Below, one piece after another: positions 48,462 through 61,397 of a DNA stretch of 64,000 bases. The position numbers and the translations under genes are program-made. The stretch spans positions 1 to 64,000 of the forward strand of contig JAACJO010000022.1 of assembly GCA_013368445.1 (NCBI GenBank), written 5' to 3'. The DNA is from Leucocoprinus leucothites. Lineage: Eukaryota; Basidiomycota; Agaricomycetes; Agaricales; Agaricaceae. The first letter of the stretch is position 1. Each line of letters opens with the position of its first letter. The notes below the pieces were generated by a model that saw nothing but the letters and a program-made list of their open reading frames with translations, was not told where the DNA came from and ran no database searches.

Positions 48462-49728
48462 CTCGATCTCTCGTGGATCAGAGCATAGCACCACACTGCC
48501 AGGGGTTATATGTTGAGAAAGACTGCTGGGGGCGATATACAAGAGCGCTGAGGAGCTCAGAACGCGGTCTCGGTGTTGGTGGAAGGATATACATTAGCGG
48601 AATTCATATGTGACCCCGCGATCAAGAGAGTTGAGACGCGCATGATACATAGCTATCATCAGGAGGCAGGTTTTCGATAATAATCGAGATTTTTGTTCCA
48701 TAAAGTCCCATTCCTACTTTCTGATGCCCCAATGCTAGTAGCCTTCACTTGAGCGTGTTAGCGAGCACACTAAGCCGCTGACGAACCGGAGCTTCAGACG
48801 CACGGAAAACCGGCTTCATTGGACTAACAGTGGTGGGAATGTACTGAAAGTGTCCGTAAAACCCCCTCCTGGTCAGATCAGCATGAGATATCGTTTCTTG
48901 CAGAGAGTACTTACCATAGCGGATCGATAAACCCTGAGTGATTTGAAGCCGGGCGTGGGTAGCGGGAGGATATCATGAATTTAGCTCGGCAGAACCATAG
49001 TCTCGCTAGCATGAGGACTAGAATGTAAGTCGCAATAGAGCACTGGGAGTATAACGATGCATATCCTCACCTGAGTCACCAATATGACACCATAGAGGGC
49101 TGTGACCCGTGCCACCTTTGACGGCCGATGTGGAGGATAGCCACTACACAGACACAGTAGGTTTTGTGCTCCAAAGCCCAAGTGCCTCAGCAGTCAAGAA
49201 AATACCACGCTCAGAATAAGAAGGGCGTCGTAGATCATAGAATGCCTGGCCGTTCAGGTGCTATGAATCGATGAGGGGAGAGCGAGCAGACAGGGGCGCT
49301 ATTATTTGATCAGGTGATCAGATGTTGAGAAGCGATAAACGCCAAGATGACTGGGAAGGTCCTCTCAGCTGTGTTTTCTCCCGCGCTGCTCCAAGTTTTG
49401 CCTCGAGAACGCATTCATCAGAGATACGAACAAGGACGGCTCTGCTGGTGAGTTGGTTGCCTCGGAAATTTAACCGAAGAAGGTTGTTGCTGACGTCAGG
49501 TTTAGAAGCGCCGAGAATAACCACCATCACGACATAAGTAGATATGATGAGAAAATACTGACACGAACATATGTATCTCCGCGAGGAGCCATGGCCCCTC
49601 ATTAGAAGAGGGATACAAGCAAGGTGAATTACCATCCACGCTCAGTTTTGCTCAAAATGTTTCATTAAATTCGCTACTCGGCTTCTTCAGGGTCCCTGAC
49701 TGAGACGTTGATCCCCACAACCACCACC
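48462..49728. other. Intergenic, promoter side of the amidohydrolase gene
   Basis: Short frames only. No motif or repeat was recognised. Confidence 0.3.
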
Positions 49729-52700
49729 ATGAAGCCAGGTGGACTCCTGCCTCTGCAGGTGCCTTCTCCACCGCCGTATCCTGGATCACAACGGTCACCT
49801 CATCTCAAACTGGTGCTTCGTATCCTCACATTATCCTTCGTTGCTCTTGTCTATTTCGGCTTCACGCACCACTACATTGATGTCGGCACCACTGACCGTT
49901 CTCGCTTCCAAACCGTCACTCGACCCGATATCCTCGCTCACCGACAGTCTCTCGTAGACCAGTGTAGGAACATACACTCTCCTGCAGGCCCATCTCCCGA
50001 TTTTGATCCTGCAACCCGCCTCGACAACGACGGCCGCTCTGAACGCTTTGTCGAGGGAACAAAGCCTACCTTGATCCGAAACGCGAAGATCTGGACGGGT
50101 CATGACGATGGAAAGGAGGTCATTCGTGGAGATGTGCTGTTGGATCGTGGGCTTGTGGTTGACGTTGGGAAGACACACGATAAACATCTTCAAGACCTGA
50201 AGGGTTTGGACGTGATTGATGCGAAAGGACGCTGGGTGACGCCTGGCCTAGTGGACTTACATTCCCATATCGGCGTTGACAGCTCGCCGCATCTCGACGG
50301 TGCGTGATTGAGCTCTCTTGTTCAATGAGAACTGCTGACCCTCTGGTTCACCCACACAGGCGCTGCTGACACCAACTCACGCAAAGCACCCATCCTTCCA
50401 TGGCTCCGAAGCATCGACGGGATCAACACGCACGATCGAGCGTTCGAGCTCACCGTTTCAGGAGGGGTTACTACCGTACAGGTTCTCCCTGGAAGTGCAA
50501 ACAATATCGGTACGTCCTTCCGTTTAAAGCCATTCCGTCTCTTTATGCCTCACGCTCGATGCAGGTGGTCAGGCATTCATCATCAAGTTACGCCCGACTT
50601 CCGAAAAATCCACGATATCCAAAGTTCTCGAACCTCCACAAACACTCATCACACCCTCTTCGAACGTCTCCCACCTGCACTGGCGGCATATGAAGTACGC
50701 ACTCCCCTCTTCCTCTTTACGTCCCGCTGACATCTTGATCTCTTACTCCTCAGGCACGCATGCGGCGAAAACATTGACCGCGTCCACTCTCAAGTTCGCA
50801 TGGACGCTGCATGGAACTTTCGTCAAGCTTACCACACAGCCAATGACATCAAGAACGCCCAAGATGCCTTTTGTGACGCTGTTGAGGCTGAAGAGTGGGA
50901 CGCCGTAGATGGGAAAAGCCTACCAGAGGATTATCAGTGGGAGAGCTTGGTCGACATATTGAGAGGGAAAGTTCGGGTAAGTTACAGTTTCTTTTCTCTT
51001 TTCAGCGCGTCGAATATCTGACTTTATGAGTGTAGCTCTCGATTCATTGCTATGAGGTACACCATAATTCCTGGAAATTTTCATTCTGCCGCCCACGCTG
51101 ATACCTGGTAGGCCGTCGACTTGGACATGATCGTCCGCGTAAGCACGCTCTCTCACCAGTTCCTCAATTTTGGCTTACCCTCCCTACCCTTCACCCCCTC
51201 AGCTCTCCAACGAATTCAAATTCCACGTGCACTCTTTCCACCACGGAGGCGATACTCACCTTGTACCTGACCTGTTAAAGAAAACCTTCGTACGTCATTT
51301 TTCTTTAAGGTACCTTCTTCAAGCTAATGCTCAGTGTGTAATGATACAGGGTGGTGCGCCAACAATCGCGCTCTTCGCCTCCAATGCACGCAAAAAACGC
51401 GAAGCGTACCGGAACTCCGAGTTCGCTCCCAGGATTCTCGCTGCTAACAATATATCAGTTGTTATGAAAGTACGTTGCTCTCTCTCAACCTTGCTTGAAA
51501 CACTAAACCCTTACTGACCTTGATTATTGTTGTAGTCCGACCATCCGGTGTTAAATAGTCGCTACCTTCTCTATGAGGCTCAACAAGCGCACTATTACGG
51601 TCTCAGCACTGAGTTGGCTTTGGCGTCTGTTACGACGACGCCTGCGAAAGCCGCTGGGATGAGTCATCGGGTTGGGTTCTTGAGCAAAGGTATCAACCAT
51701 TCCTTCTTCTTTTCCATCACTCGTTGGCTCACCACCACTGCCCCTTGCACCAGGCTACGATGCAGGTAGGCACCTGTCTCTCCATCTCACTCTTCCATCA
51801 CCAATCATTGACTTAATGATAAAAATTTCCGCGCAGACGTCGTCATATGGGACTCCCACCCCCTCGCCATCGGCGCAACGCCCGCACAAGTCATCATCGA
51901 CGGCATACACCAACTGTCTTCTCCCCACGTCAACACTAAACCCTTCCTCCTCCAACGTCCACCCAAAACGCCAAACTTTGACAAAGAAGCCAGGGAGACA
52001 ATCGAATACGACGGATTACCACCACTTCGCCCTCATGCTCATCGAAGATACGTAGATGGGGAAATCGTCAAGGTGGTCAACGTTTCGACTATCCGGACGG
52101 GTGAGGAGGAGGAAGTCGAAGATGCTGGCTCAAAAGACGTGTACATCCATAATGGTAAAATATTTTGCACTACCGATACCGGATCTCCTTGTCTTTCCGG
52201 GTCCTCTATTCTCGACGTTCAGGACATCAAGGAAGTACTCGACCTCCGTGGTGGTGCTCTCCTGCCTGGACTTACATCTTTTGGATCACCACTCGGTCTA
52301 GAAGAAATCGCGCAAGAGCCCTCAACGAATGATGGGAGTGTTCCCGATGCACTCACTGGGTCCGTACCCTCGATTATTGGCGGACGAGTGCGGTGGTGAG
52401 GGCTGTTGATGGGCTGACCTTTAATGGGCGTAATCTTTTGTATGCTTAACCTTTTTTCTTTCTCTACACCTTTCTTGCAGCGCTGATGATGGGTATTACC
52501 CCGGTTTGGTTTTGCAGACATGCGTATCGTGGGGGTGTCACTCGAGCTATAACTCCTCCTTCGGGAAGTGGCTTCATCCAAGGTCTTTCAACTGAGATTT
52601 TCACTAGGGCCGAGAATTCTCTCGAGCCTCGTGCCATAATCCAGGAAGAGGTTGCGTTGCATGCCACTATCAGTCACAGCGTTGACGCAAGTATCAGTAC

Positions 52701-53499
52701 ACAAATCACTGCCCTCCGTCAATTACTGTTTGAATCCAATACAACAGCCTGGCAGCGCGTTCGCAACGTACGTCACACTCTCTTCTAACTTTCTCCTTCT
52801 TCAGGAGCCTCACGCGTGTATGAGTAGAGAGAAATCCCGCTCGTCATCAACGTTGACAGTGCGGATATCATGTCAACTCTCATTCTCCTGAAAGAATCAT
52901 ACCGTCGCTCGACACGCAGCGATTTCGACCTCACTTTTACTGGTGCAGCAGAGTCCCATCTCATCGCGGAGGATATCGCCAAGGCCGGGATAAGTGTTGT
53001 TGTGACCAAGCCAAGGCCGTTCCCTGGAACTTGGAGGGCCAGAGAATGTGCGTTCCACTTCTTCCTTTTTATCTCATTGCTACTTAATTCGTGGTGCATT
53101 TATAGACTACCTGGAGCGCCGTTGACACATCATGGAACTGTGATGAAGCTCTTGGACGCTGGTGTTAACGTGGGTATCGGCATTGTGGATGGGTACGATG
53201 TGCGGAATACACGCTTTGAAGCAGCTTGGGTGCGTATCCCTCATAAACCTTGACATCCACTTACAATACTCGTCTCCCAGTTGGCGGTCAACTCGTTTAG
53301 AGAAATCGGGCTATGGACCTCTTACAAGCTCGTTTCTATCAATGTACAGAGAGCACTTGGCGCTGGGAGCCGTCGTCGGTACGGCGTGAGCAATATCACT
53401 CCAGAGCTGGTAGCCTATGAAGGAGGGAGTTGGTCGGATTTCGAGAGTAAAGTTGTTGGAGTGTTTTCGAGTGAAGGTGGATTTACGGAACTATTTTGA
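49729..53499 (+). CDS. Large membrane-anchored double-domain amidohydrolase
   Basis: The ATG at 49729 is in frame; the open frame also extends seven codons upstream without an ATG. The N-terminus is Pro-rich, then has one hydrophobic segment (about residues 30-50, LVLRILTLSFVALVYFGF), a likely signal anchor. The first amidohydrolase unit has RNAKIWTG, WVTPGLVDLHSHIGVDSSPH (metal-binding HxH), GGVTTVQVLPGSANNIGG, FKFHVHSFHHGGDTH (later metal histidines) and SDHPVLNSR (catalytic Asp). A second related unit begins near 52100: VYIHNGKIFC, RGGALLPGLTSFGSPLGLEE, GGVTRAITPPSGSGFIQGLS, FTGAAESHLIAEDIAKAG, VNVGIGIVDG. It lacks the HxH pair (TSFGS instead), so it is probably non-catalytic. About ten short introns. 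The family is known in Agaricomycetes as composite metallo-dependent hydrolases; the substrate is unknown. Confidence 0.8.
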
Positions 53500-54149
53500 T
53501 GTGCGGATTTACTGTCTTCCATGTACTTGAATAGTGTCAATGAGTTTAACGGAATATGGATAAAACAGTTGTCAAGTAATGAAAACATATCTCATGCCAC
53601 CAAAATGACATGTATGGACTTCCAAACCATCACTCTACCAAAATACCAGAAGTAGGCGTGAAAGAGACAACAAGGGATGTTTATTGGAGTAAAGAAGCTA
53701 TGTGTAGAAAGGCCAATGTGTGGGGAGAGATGATGCTGTGTACTGATAGTAATGCTTTTGTGCGATTTGTAACTAGCTGATATGAGTTCCTAAAAGTTGA
53801 AATTAACGTGCCAGTTCGAACGTCAACAGTTCCAAAGTCCACCCAAACTAAATCCAATTTAGTAATCCACATATTCCTGCTCCTTACCCTCGTGACCATT
53901 ATTACTAGGCAGCATCAGTAATGCTTCATATGCCCATCCTGCAGCCCTCTCATCCAAAATCTGACTCCCAAGCTCCGCCCTCATACCTTCCATAACCATC
54001 CAGTATCTGAACAATAGTGCTCAAAATACCACTGGATGAAGATCACCATTGATGAAAACAAAGAATGGTTATCCACCATCAGGGCACCTTGGATGCACGA
54101 GATGAGGTGACATTTGTCATCAAACCCAGAGAAGTTCCGAGTTCTTCAA
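53500..54149. other. 3' flank of the amidohydrolase gene and transition zone
   Basis: CpG is still present here (for example 53816, 53890, 53976, 54093, 54136) and then almost disappears. No gene seen. Confidence 0.5.
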
Positions 54150-57100
54150 GGGTGATGTGACATGCATGAGATATGCACTGGATGTGGCAATAATACCTTT
54201 GTGGATCTGTGGGTTTTTTGAGGAGTGGATCTAGTGGTGATACAGGTTTAGGCACCAGAAGTGGTGCAAGTGGTTGGTGTGATGATGGTGGGAGCCATCA
54301 TCCCAAGTATATACATTGATGTACTTATTGTCTACATTCCTGACTGTCCCAAGAAATATGACCCAGTTCCAATACTCCCAAATCCATGCTGGCATCACCA
54401 GGAGACCAATGATCTTCTTGCCTCATAGAGAGCAACTGTTGACTGCTAGAAAACAATCCATGGAGCAAGGTTGAAGTGAAAGTGAAATCAAGTTTAGTCT
54501 AGTAATTTCATAATGTTTGTAGTACCTGTACATTGTATTGTCATATCATATAGGAAGATTGGTTTTGACTCATCAAGGTAATCTCAAATGTTGGTATGGG
54601 TGCTGCTGGTCTGAGGGATTGTAGGTTAGGTGGTATCTTAGTGTTTGGATCCATAATGACCACCTTCTACCACTAGTGCAATTGGTTGATACTGAGTTGT
54701 GTGTAGAACACAAGGCCAACAACAGGAGTGTAGCTTCAGTCATCATTGTATTTGTAATGTGTGGAGAGAAAAGAATGTGGATTATATCTTACTATTACTT
54801 CACAACCATAGTGTCATGCTCTATACCCTCCTACTTCCATTCAAATGACTTCACAGCTTGCAAATCATTGGACCTGTCCCATCAATAAACACCAGCATTT
54901 GAGCCTCCACATCTGCAAATGATCCACTATGGACATGATCACCACCAGCCTGATCATGAGGAGCTGGTGTAGTTGATGAAAGTGTGCCTGGGAATATAAA
55001 CAGCACTTGGTATACCCTTTCTATAATATTGTCTGAAATCCAAAGTTCCATCCTCATATCTACTGTATAGGCACACAATCTCTGAATGGTGGTAATAAAA
55101 GCATCATTGGATATTGTCATGACCTAACCCACCCTCACAGTCCAGCTGGCATGTACTCCATCTTACCTTTGTATTTCTAACTTAGAATTTCTATTCTCTT
55201 TTTGCTTCTGTCCCTTCACCTTGACTTGCTTCCACTTAACTTGACTTACTTCCACTCAGCTTGCTTCCACTCAATTTGCTTCCACTCGACTTGCTCCACT
55301 CTTCTTTCCTATCCTATATCTTCTTGTGTGTTGTATTCAGACTTTCACATGTCATATCATTCATAGTCTCCTCCAATGTTTCAGGCATTCTTATCTTCTA
55401 GCCTTTCCAATATATCAGATGCCATTCTTATCCTCTTATCCTTTTTCCACAATGTCTTTGTTATTTGTTATCTGATCCTATCTGCTGTATTGTATATAAG
55501 TAGCCAAACTTTTACCATATTCCTTAGTCTGATAATCAACTAAGTCATGTGTTACTATCTTGTCTGACCTCTGCTCTCTCCTTGCCCTCCTGTCTCTATC
55601 CATTTCTGAAATCTGGGTCAGCATCAGTAGTGGCACAACACATAAGTTGAGGCCAAGACCCACTCCTGTGTTCAATGACCAGATCAGTCATCTCTGCTCC
55701 TCTGTCGTAGACATCCAGTCTTGAACATCAGCTCCACACATCTGTCCTTTAGTAACCCAGTTCTTGACAGATATCACCAGCAGTGAAGATGAAAGATATC
55801 AGGGTATCATAGATGTGCATGTGATAAGGTGATTGTTTGTAATAGACAACAGGGAAGTATTGAGTCCTCATCCTCAAGGTGGATATAACATAAGGGCAAC
55901 AGTACCATTAGTTGTTCATGGAGTGGATGTGGCAATGATACAGGCATGGGTACACAAAGTTGTGATGGTGATTGATGTGACAATTCTAGAGCAGCTGACA
56001 AGAATGAATGTGATAGTGGTATAGAGAGAGCTGGGTTGGTTGGTAGTCAGAAGTGTGATTCTGGTTGGGCAAGAGGAGGGTATGAGGTGATCATGGTCAT
56101 GTTGTTGTTACTGAGATAGATGCTGGATAACAGCACCAAATTGTTGGCCCCACAATGTCTATCCTGGCCATCATCTGCCCCAGGGTGGCTTGAGTCTTGA
56201 ACCACACCTTCAGCATGTGTGACCTGGATGTCTTCCTCATATGCTCTACTAGCTGCCACACTAACTAATTTTCTATGTAAGGTCTGCATTGACACATTCC
56301 CTGTCCTTTGGCACAACAAACCTCTCTAGCAGAGAGTGCACTGGCACCAGACACATCTCTCATGATGGCAGTACTGCTTCCTGCACCATCCTCAACCTGC
56401 ATACCCAGCAGCATCTACATCTCCACCCTGCATATCCAGCATCTTAGTAACCACAGCAACACTCTCACTCTCTTTGTGAGCCCACTCCTGTTGTAATCAG
56501 GAGTCAACAGGGACTATAGCTTGCACTGACCAGGCAAGCTCCAGAATTGGACTTGGAGTGTGTATGATTTCAATTTATGGAGTTGGTGAATCAGATTAAA
56601 ATAGAAAAACAGATATGGGCAGTCCCTTGTCAATGGTATTGAGGGCTTGCATGGGCTCTGAGAAAGGGATTGTCACTTCTATGACCATCTCATATGATGG
56701 AACTGATGACAGTGACATGGCTTTTGTGTGCATGGGTGCTAGTGCAGGTCCTATCAGTATTATCCCTCACACTTGGTACCAAGTGTTGGAGCTCCAGTAT
56801 CAAAAAAATGTTGTACAGCCCCAAAAACTATATCTCTGAGATCCCCTTATTTTGTCAATCATTTTATGCCTAAATCATGGTAAAGCGATAAATACTGAGG
56901 GAGCTATGAATTTTCCAGTAATTAATTAAAAATTAAGGAAATCTAGCCTCAACAGGAACTGATCCAGTGACTGATCCTGGCAATTTCTGGTGCTCCTGAT
57001 AGCCACTCCCAAAAACCCATGACTGATCACATCACCTCCCTTCCATCATTACAAGATCCAGTATCTGTGCAATTTTGCTGTAAGTGATCTAGTGGCCTAT

Positions 57101-57399
57101 TGTTAGATCCAGACCTCACCATGGATTGCCTCTGATTGGCATATAACTGGATCAGTGACAAACCCTCATTGCTCCCTAGCTGGTACATGACCAGAGCAAT
57201 GACCCTAGCCTCACTGCTTTAGCTAGCATATGACCTGAGTGATGACCACATCACCATTTCCCTTTGGGTCCTCAACAGACACATGACTGGATTAATGACC
57301 CCATTCCTCAACCCTAGCCATCACATAATCAGAGTAATGACCAGACTATTGCTCTCCCTTGGATCCTTCATTGGCACATGACTGGAGTGACAACTCTAG

Positions 57400-57790
57400 G
57401 TGATGTTGATGGCCACTAAGTCACCTAGGCCATCACTCAAGGCCATCATCTACATCCCCCTCACCAATTGCAGCCATCAATGGCTATGCTAGTGTACCAC
57501 TCATACTATCCTATGTCACTCTTGCATCCTCCGTGCCATTACCAACCATCACTCATTAGCTGTGATTACTATCACATGATAGCCATTGCTCCACCTCACT
57601 AGCATGTCCCCCACAACCATCACCAATGGGTCCTAGGCCATCCAGACCACACCCATTTCCCTGCAAGCCTCTGCTCAATCACTCAGGCCATTACTCTTGA
57701 TGATGGCCCCCTCTGCTGTCTCAGCAAACCATCTATGACCATTCACAATAGCCACTCATTTGCTGTCCCATCCTGGCCATGGATGCTTGT
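57400..57790. repeat. GCCATC-rich low-complexity block
   Basis: Degenerate GCCATCA, CCATCAC and ACCATC words, the reverse complement of the GATGGC vocabulary at 25640-26130 and 28140-28540. Likely the same repeat class in opposite orientation, here without CpG. Confidence 0.5.
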
Positions 57791-58923
57791 GCTCTAGGGA
57801 TGTCAGGACTCTAACCCCTCAGCACCTGGAAAATATGTTGGAGATATTAGACTGGCAATGAAGGTGTCTTTTGGCAAGGTGAGTTGTGAGTTCCATAATA
57901 CACTTGTAATATACTGCAGAGATGACATTGGATTCTGGTCTCGTGTATGCAGCTACCATACAATTGCTGCTTCATCATACAAATGCTGTGGTAGCAATTC
58001 ACCAGCAATCTAGTGAACAAGGAATAAGCCTGTGTGTCAGATTGAAGGGTGCTGTCAGAGAAAGCAGATTTCTTCAAGCACCCATCTACATAGTTTCCTG
58101 TTCACAGCCTTGCATAGATAGAAGTAAAACAGTGCAATTTCTTTGTCATTGGCACACTGATCAGACTGTATTACTTTATCACCAAATGAGTATTTTGCTT
58201 TCTGGGAGTGGCTGTTGATGATGTAGCTCTCTGTAGCAATGGGTATCAACTGTAAGCACATTAACACAACATATGTGAAGCAGCTCTAACATCTCACACA
58301 GTTAAATTCACAATGACATCTCCCCACAGAGGACTACTAAGCAGCACATGGCAGTGAGCTAGGAAGGATCAAGTGAGCAGAGCCCTCCCAATCAGTGGCA
58401 TATTAATGCTGATAAACATGCATATACAGGTTGAATATTCACTACAAGTCCTGACAATACTGTATGCTCAAGTCATATATTGAGAGTATACACCATGGTT
58501 TGCTGGAGTTGAGACCTTGTAAGTTTGACAGTTATCTCAGAGTGCTGTACTCTTTTACTCAATCCACACACCACTGTTTCTACCCAGTTGGTTCACTGTT
58601 GAAGCTAAAACACTATCATATACACAAAGCACAAAACTTACCAAGTTATCACTCTGGATGCTTCTGCATTATGAATCAAATGGTTTTGCAGCTATACCTT
58701 GTGAGATTACAAGCTAGAATGTGCCATATCTATTATAATGTATTCTTATACCTTAAGCTACAGTACACTGGGCTTAAGGCCTTTGAGTCTAATGTTTATA
58801 GCTTAAATTATCTCTACCAGTGCCCATGATATTTCAAGGACCATATCATATGCATTATCACCATCATTCATGCTACCCAATTGACTGGAATTTTCTCTGA
58901 GTTTTCCATGATTTTTTGAGCAA

Positions 58924-58933
58924 CTATAAAAGG
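58924..58933 (+). promoter_or_regulatory. TATA-box-like sequence of an unidentified decayed gene or element
   Basis: CTATAAAAGG is followed about 90 bases later by ATGACT and a splice-donor-like GTGAGT (59016-59027), after a C/A-rich leader. This is what a fungal promoter and first exon look like. The sequence downstream has many stops and no recognised protein. Confidence 0.3.
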
Positions 58934-59804
58934 CAGTGCATGTATCTATCTGACTCTGTCCTCAACATCCACCACAACCACTACCTGCACCACCAATCCC
59001 ACTAATATACCCACAATGACTGTGAGTGGCAGATCTTTAATTACACATCTATATGAGTAGTAGTACTGGAAACTAGCATGATCAAGTTATAATGAGCATA
59101 AATAAAATCAATAGCTATAATACCCACCTGCTACCAGATATCCTCACCATTGAAGGAATTCTAGATGTATTTCATATATCCTCTATAATGTTCTTGGGAT
59201 CCGCTGTATACTCACAACCCAACCCTCAGTACTGACTTGAGGGATTGTTTTATGAATGGTAGAGACCTTGCACATCATCTAGCAAGCTGGATCATCAACA
59301 ATACAATAATTAAGGTTAATGAAGAAGACATCATTAATACCTAGGTTGATGTACTATTAACTCATTGCAGAGCAGGCCATTACTCTTTAAAAGAACCTTC
59401 TCCCAACAAAGGATAACCAGAAAAAGCTCCAAGCCCAAGTCTCAACCACTACTGCTATCCAATTTAATAGTAAACTCAAGAATCTGGTAGCTGATATCCA
59501 GACTTTGGAAATGCTCTTGATTATGCATGGACTATTGACAACATTATTAGTAGTTGTGCCTATATGCAGGCTTGGAGATTGGATAGACTAAGAAAAAGCA
59601 CTACAAGAGTACACTATCTGGTGAGTCTTATCCATCTTGTTAGGGGAATTCAGGGAGCTGACTTGTATCAATGCAGAATTGGATGCTTTTGGCTACTCTA
59701 AAAACAAGTATTATGACAGCTCAAGCTTTTGGTAGCAATGATTGACAACTAGGATAACAGACTCACTTTTAACTTCCTGGGTATTCCAAATATTTGATAA
59801 TATA

Positions 59805-60019
59805 CAGTGGCTCAAAAAACTGTCCCAATGTTTTCGCATTTTGGACATATTTGCTAATACCAGGGCAGATATATGGCCTAGCATCCTGAAAATATTCACA
59901 CAGGTACCTTGACATATTGGGAGCATATATTCCCATGATCACATGACCTTGTCCATCAATGAATTATTAATGAATTATCGAAAATATCTACTCATTGGGA
60001 CAGTTTTTTGACCCTCTGT
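59805..60019 (+). repeat. Left 215-bp terminal inverted repeat
   Basis: Pairs with 61181-61395 (positions sum to 121200) without gaps. Its outer end has GGCTCAAAAAACTGTCCCAATG and its inner end has the reverse complement of nearly the same word, so each arm contains two inverted transposase-binding-like sites. This resembles the IR/DR type of Tc1 elements, but with the inner site inverted. Confidence 0.9.
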
Positions 60020-60030
60020 TATCTACCTAC

Positions 60031-61048
60031 TCAATACTTTGTATGACCTCCTCTTGCCCTGACAACTGCCTCAATCCTTCTGTGCATGGTTTCTATCAGC
60101 CTTTGGCACCTTTCTGCTGGATTCTTATTCCACTCCTCTACTAGCCTCTCCCACAATTCAAATACTCCCTTAGGTGGTCTTTCATATGCCTTCAGCTGGT
60201 CCTTCAGGTAGGTCCAGAGGTGTTCAATGGGATTTAGGTCAGGGATTGTGCAGGGCATGATAGAACTTGAATGTTGTTGTCCACAAACCATTGTTGTCCC
60301 AGTTTTGAGGTGTGTTTTGGGTCATTATCCTGCTGGAATATCCTCTCCTCCTCCTCCATCTCCAACTTTTCAAAGCTTTCCACCACCCCATTGTCCAAAA
60401 TCTCGCAGTATTTCACTGCATCCATATTCCCTTGAACCTCAATCAGCTTTCCTACCCCATTCCACCCCATACACCCCCACACCATCATGTTACCACCTCC
60501 TCCATGTTTGACAGTAGGGAGAGTGGTCCTATCTGACAGTGGTTCCCCCTCTCCTTCCAGGTATACACCTTTCCATCTGACCCAATCCTGTTGATCTTTG
60601 TTTCATCTGTCCACAACACCCTCTTCCAGTCCTCCACTGTCCAATTCCTATGTTCATGTGCAGAGTCAAGGCATTCCTCACAATGTTGCTTTTTGAGTAG
60701 AGGTCATTTGATCTTGGTTACAGAGCAAAATCCATTATCCTGAAGCGTATTTCTGACAGTTTGGGGTGTGACAGGGTCAGACAGAGTAGAGTTAATAAAA
60801 TTTGTAGCCTGGACAGCATTATCTAGCTTTCCAGAGGTTATTTGGTAAATTATTGCTTTTTTATCATGAGGAGAAAGCTTGGAAGGATGTCCTCCCTTGT
60901 TGTTTTTCTTGTCCCCATCAACTTCTTTATTGATCCTCCCAATAGTAGACTTGCCTAGACCAGTTTTATGTTCAATATGGCACAAGGAATAGCCATCTTT
61001 GAGAAGAGAAGTGACTTGGGAGTATTAGGTAGAGGAGATAGCTTTCAT
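60031..61048 (-). pseudogene. Tc1-like DDE transposase, inactivated
   Basis: Read from an ATG near 61048. Helix-turn-helix signature KDGYSLCHIEHKTGLGKSTI; second DNA-binding part GGHPSKLSPHDKKAI. Catalytic motifs are WTDETK (first Asp), FQQDNDPKHTS (second Asp) and DLNPIEHLW (Glu), the DD34E arrangement. The C-terminus ends in RGGHTKY. Breaks: TAA soon after the start, TGA near 60704, a frame change in a G run near 60550 (between VYTWKE and EPLSDR), and another in CAATCCCTG near 60245, just before DLNPIEHLW. Two breaks are nonsense; the two frame changes lie at or near short homopolymers and could be read errors. The element can hardly make its own transposase as written. Confidence 0.85.
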
Positions 61049-61180
61049 GATGTAGTGGCAGGAAGAAAGACAGTTGTAGCCATCTCAACATGTCAACCAA
61101 GGTCACATGATCTTGTTTACTACTCCCACACCTGCCCTGATGCTCCCCTGGCATGTTTCAAGATAGATACTGGGAGGCTG

Positions 61181-61395
61181 ACAGGGGGTCAAAAAACTGT
61201 CCCAATGAGTAGATATTTTTAATAATTCATTACTAATTCATTGATGGACAAGGTCATGTGATCATGGGAATATATGCTCCCAATATGTCAAGGTACCTGT
61301 GTGAATATTTTCAGGATGCTAGGCCATATATCTGCCCTGGTATTAGCAAATATGTCCAAAATGCGAAAACATTGGGACAGTTTTTTGAGCCACTG
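61181..61395 (-). repeat. Right 215-bp terminal inverted repeat
   Basis: Reverse complement of 59805-60019 with about four differences, clustered in the inner third. Part of it also appears as a translated frame shared with the left repeat, which is not a gene. Confidence 0.9.
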
Positions 61396-61397
61396 TA

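Larger units (their letters stand above)
59805..61395 (-). mobile_element. Tc1/mariner-family DNA transposon with long terminal inverted repeats
   Basis: A 1591-bp element starting CAGTGGCTCAAAAAACTGTC and ending with its reverse complement, flanked on both sides by TA (59803-59804 and 61396-61397), the Tc1/mariner target duplication. The terminal inverted repeats are 215 bp, unusually long, with about four mismatches. Between them lies a decayed DDE transposase on the minus strand. High repeat identity suggests fairly recent transposition. Confidence 0.9.

Noticed and set aside
58464..58829. 121-residue frame in the CpG-depleted zone
   Set aside because: No recognisable domain and no start context. 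It could be a relic, but nothing supports a gene.
59711..59926. Two 67-71 residue frames with identical starts (also at 61274-61477)
   Set aside because: They are translations of the two transposon inverted repeats, not genes.
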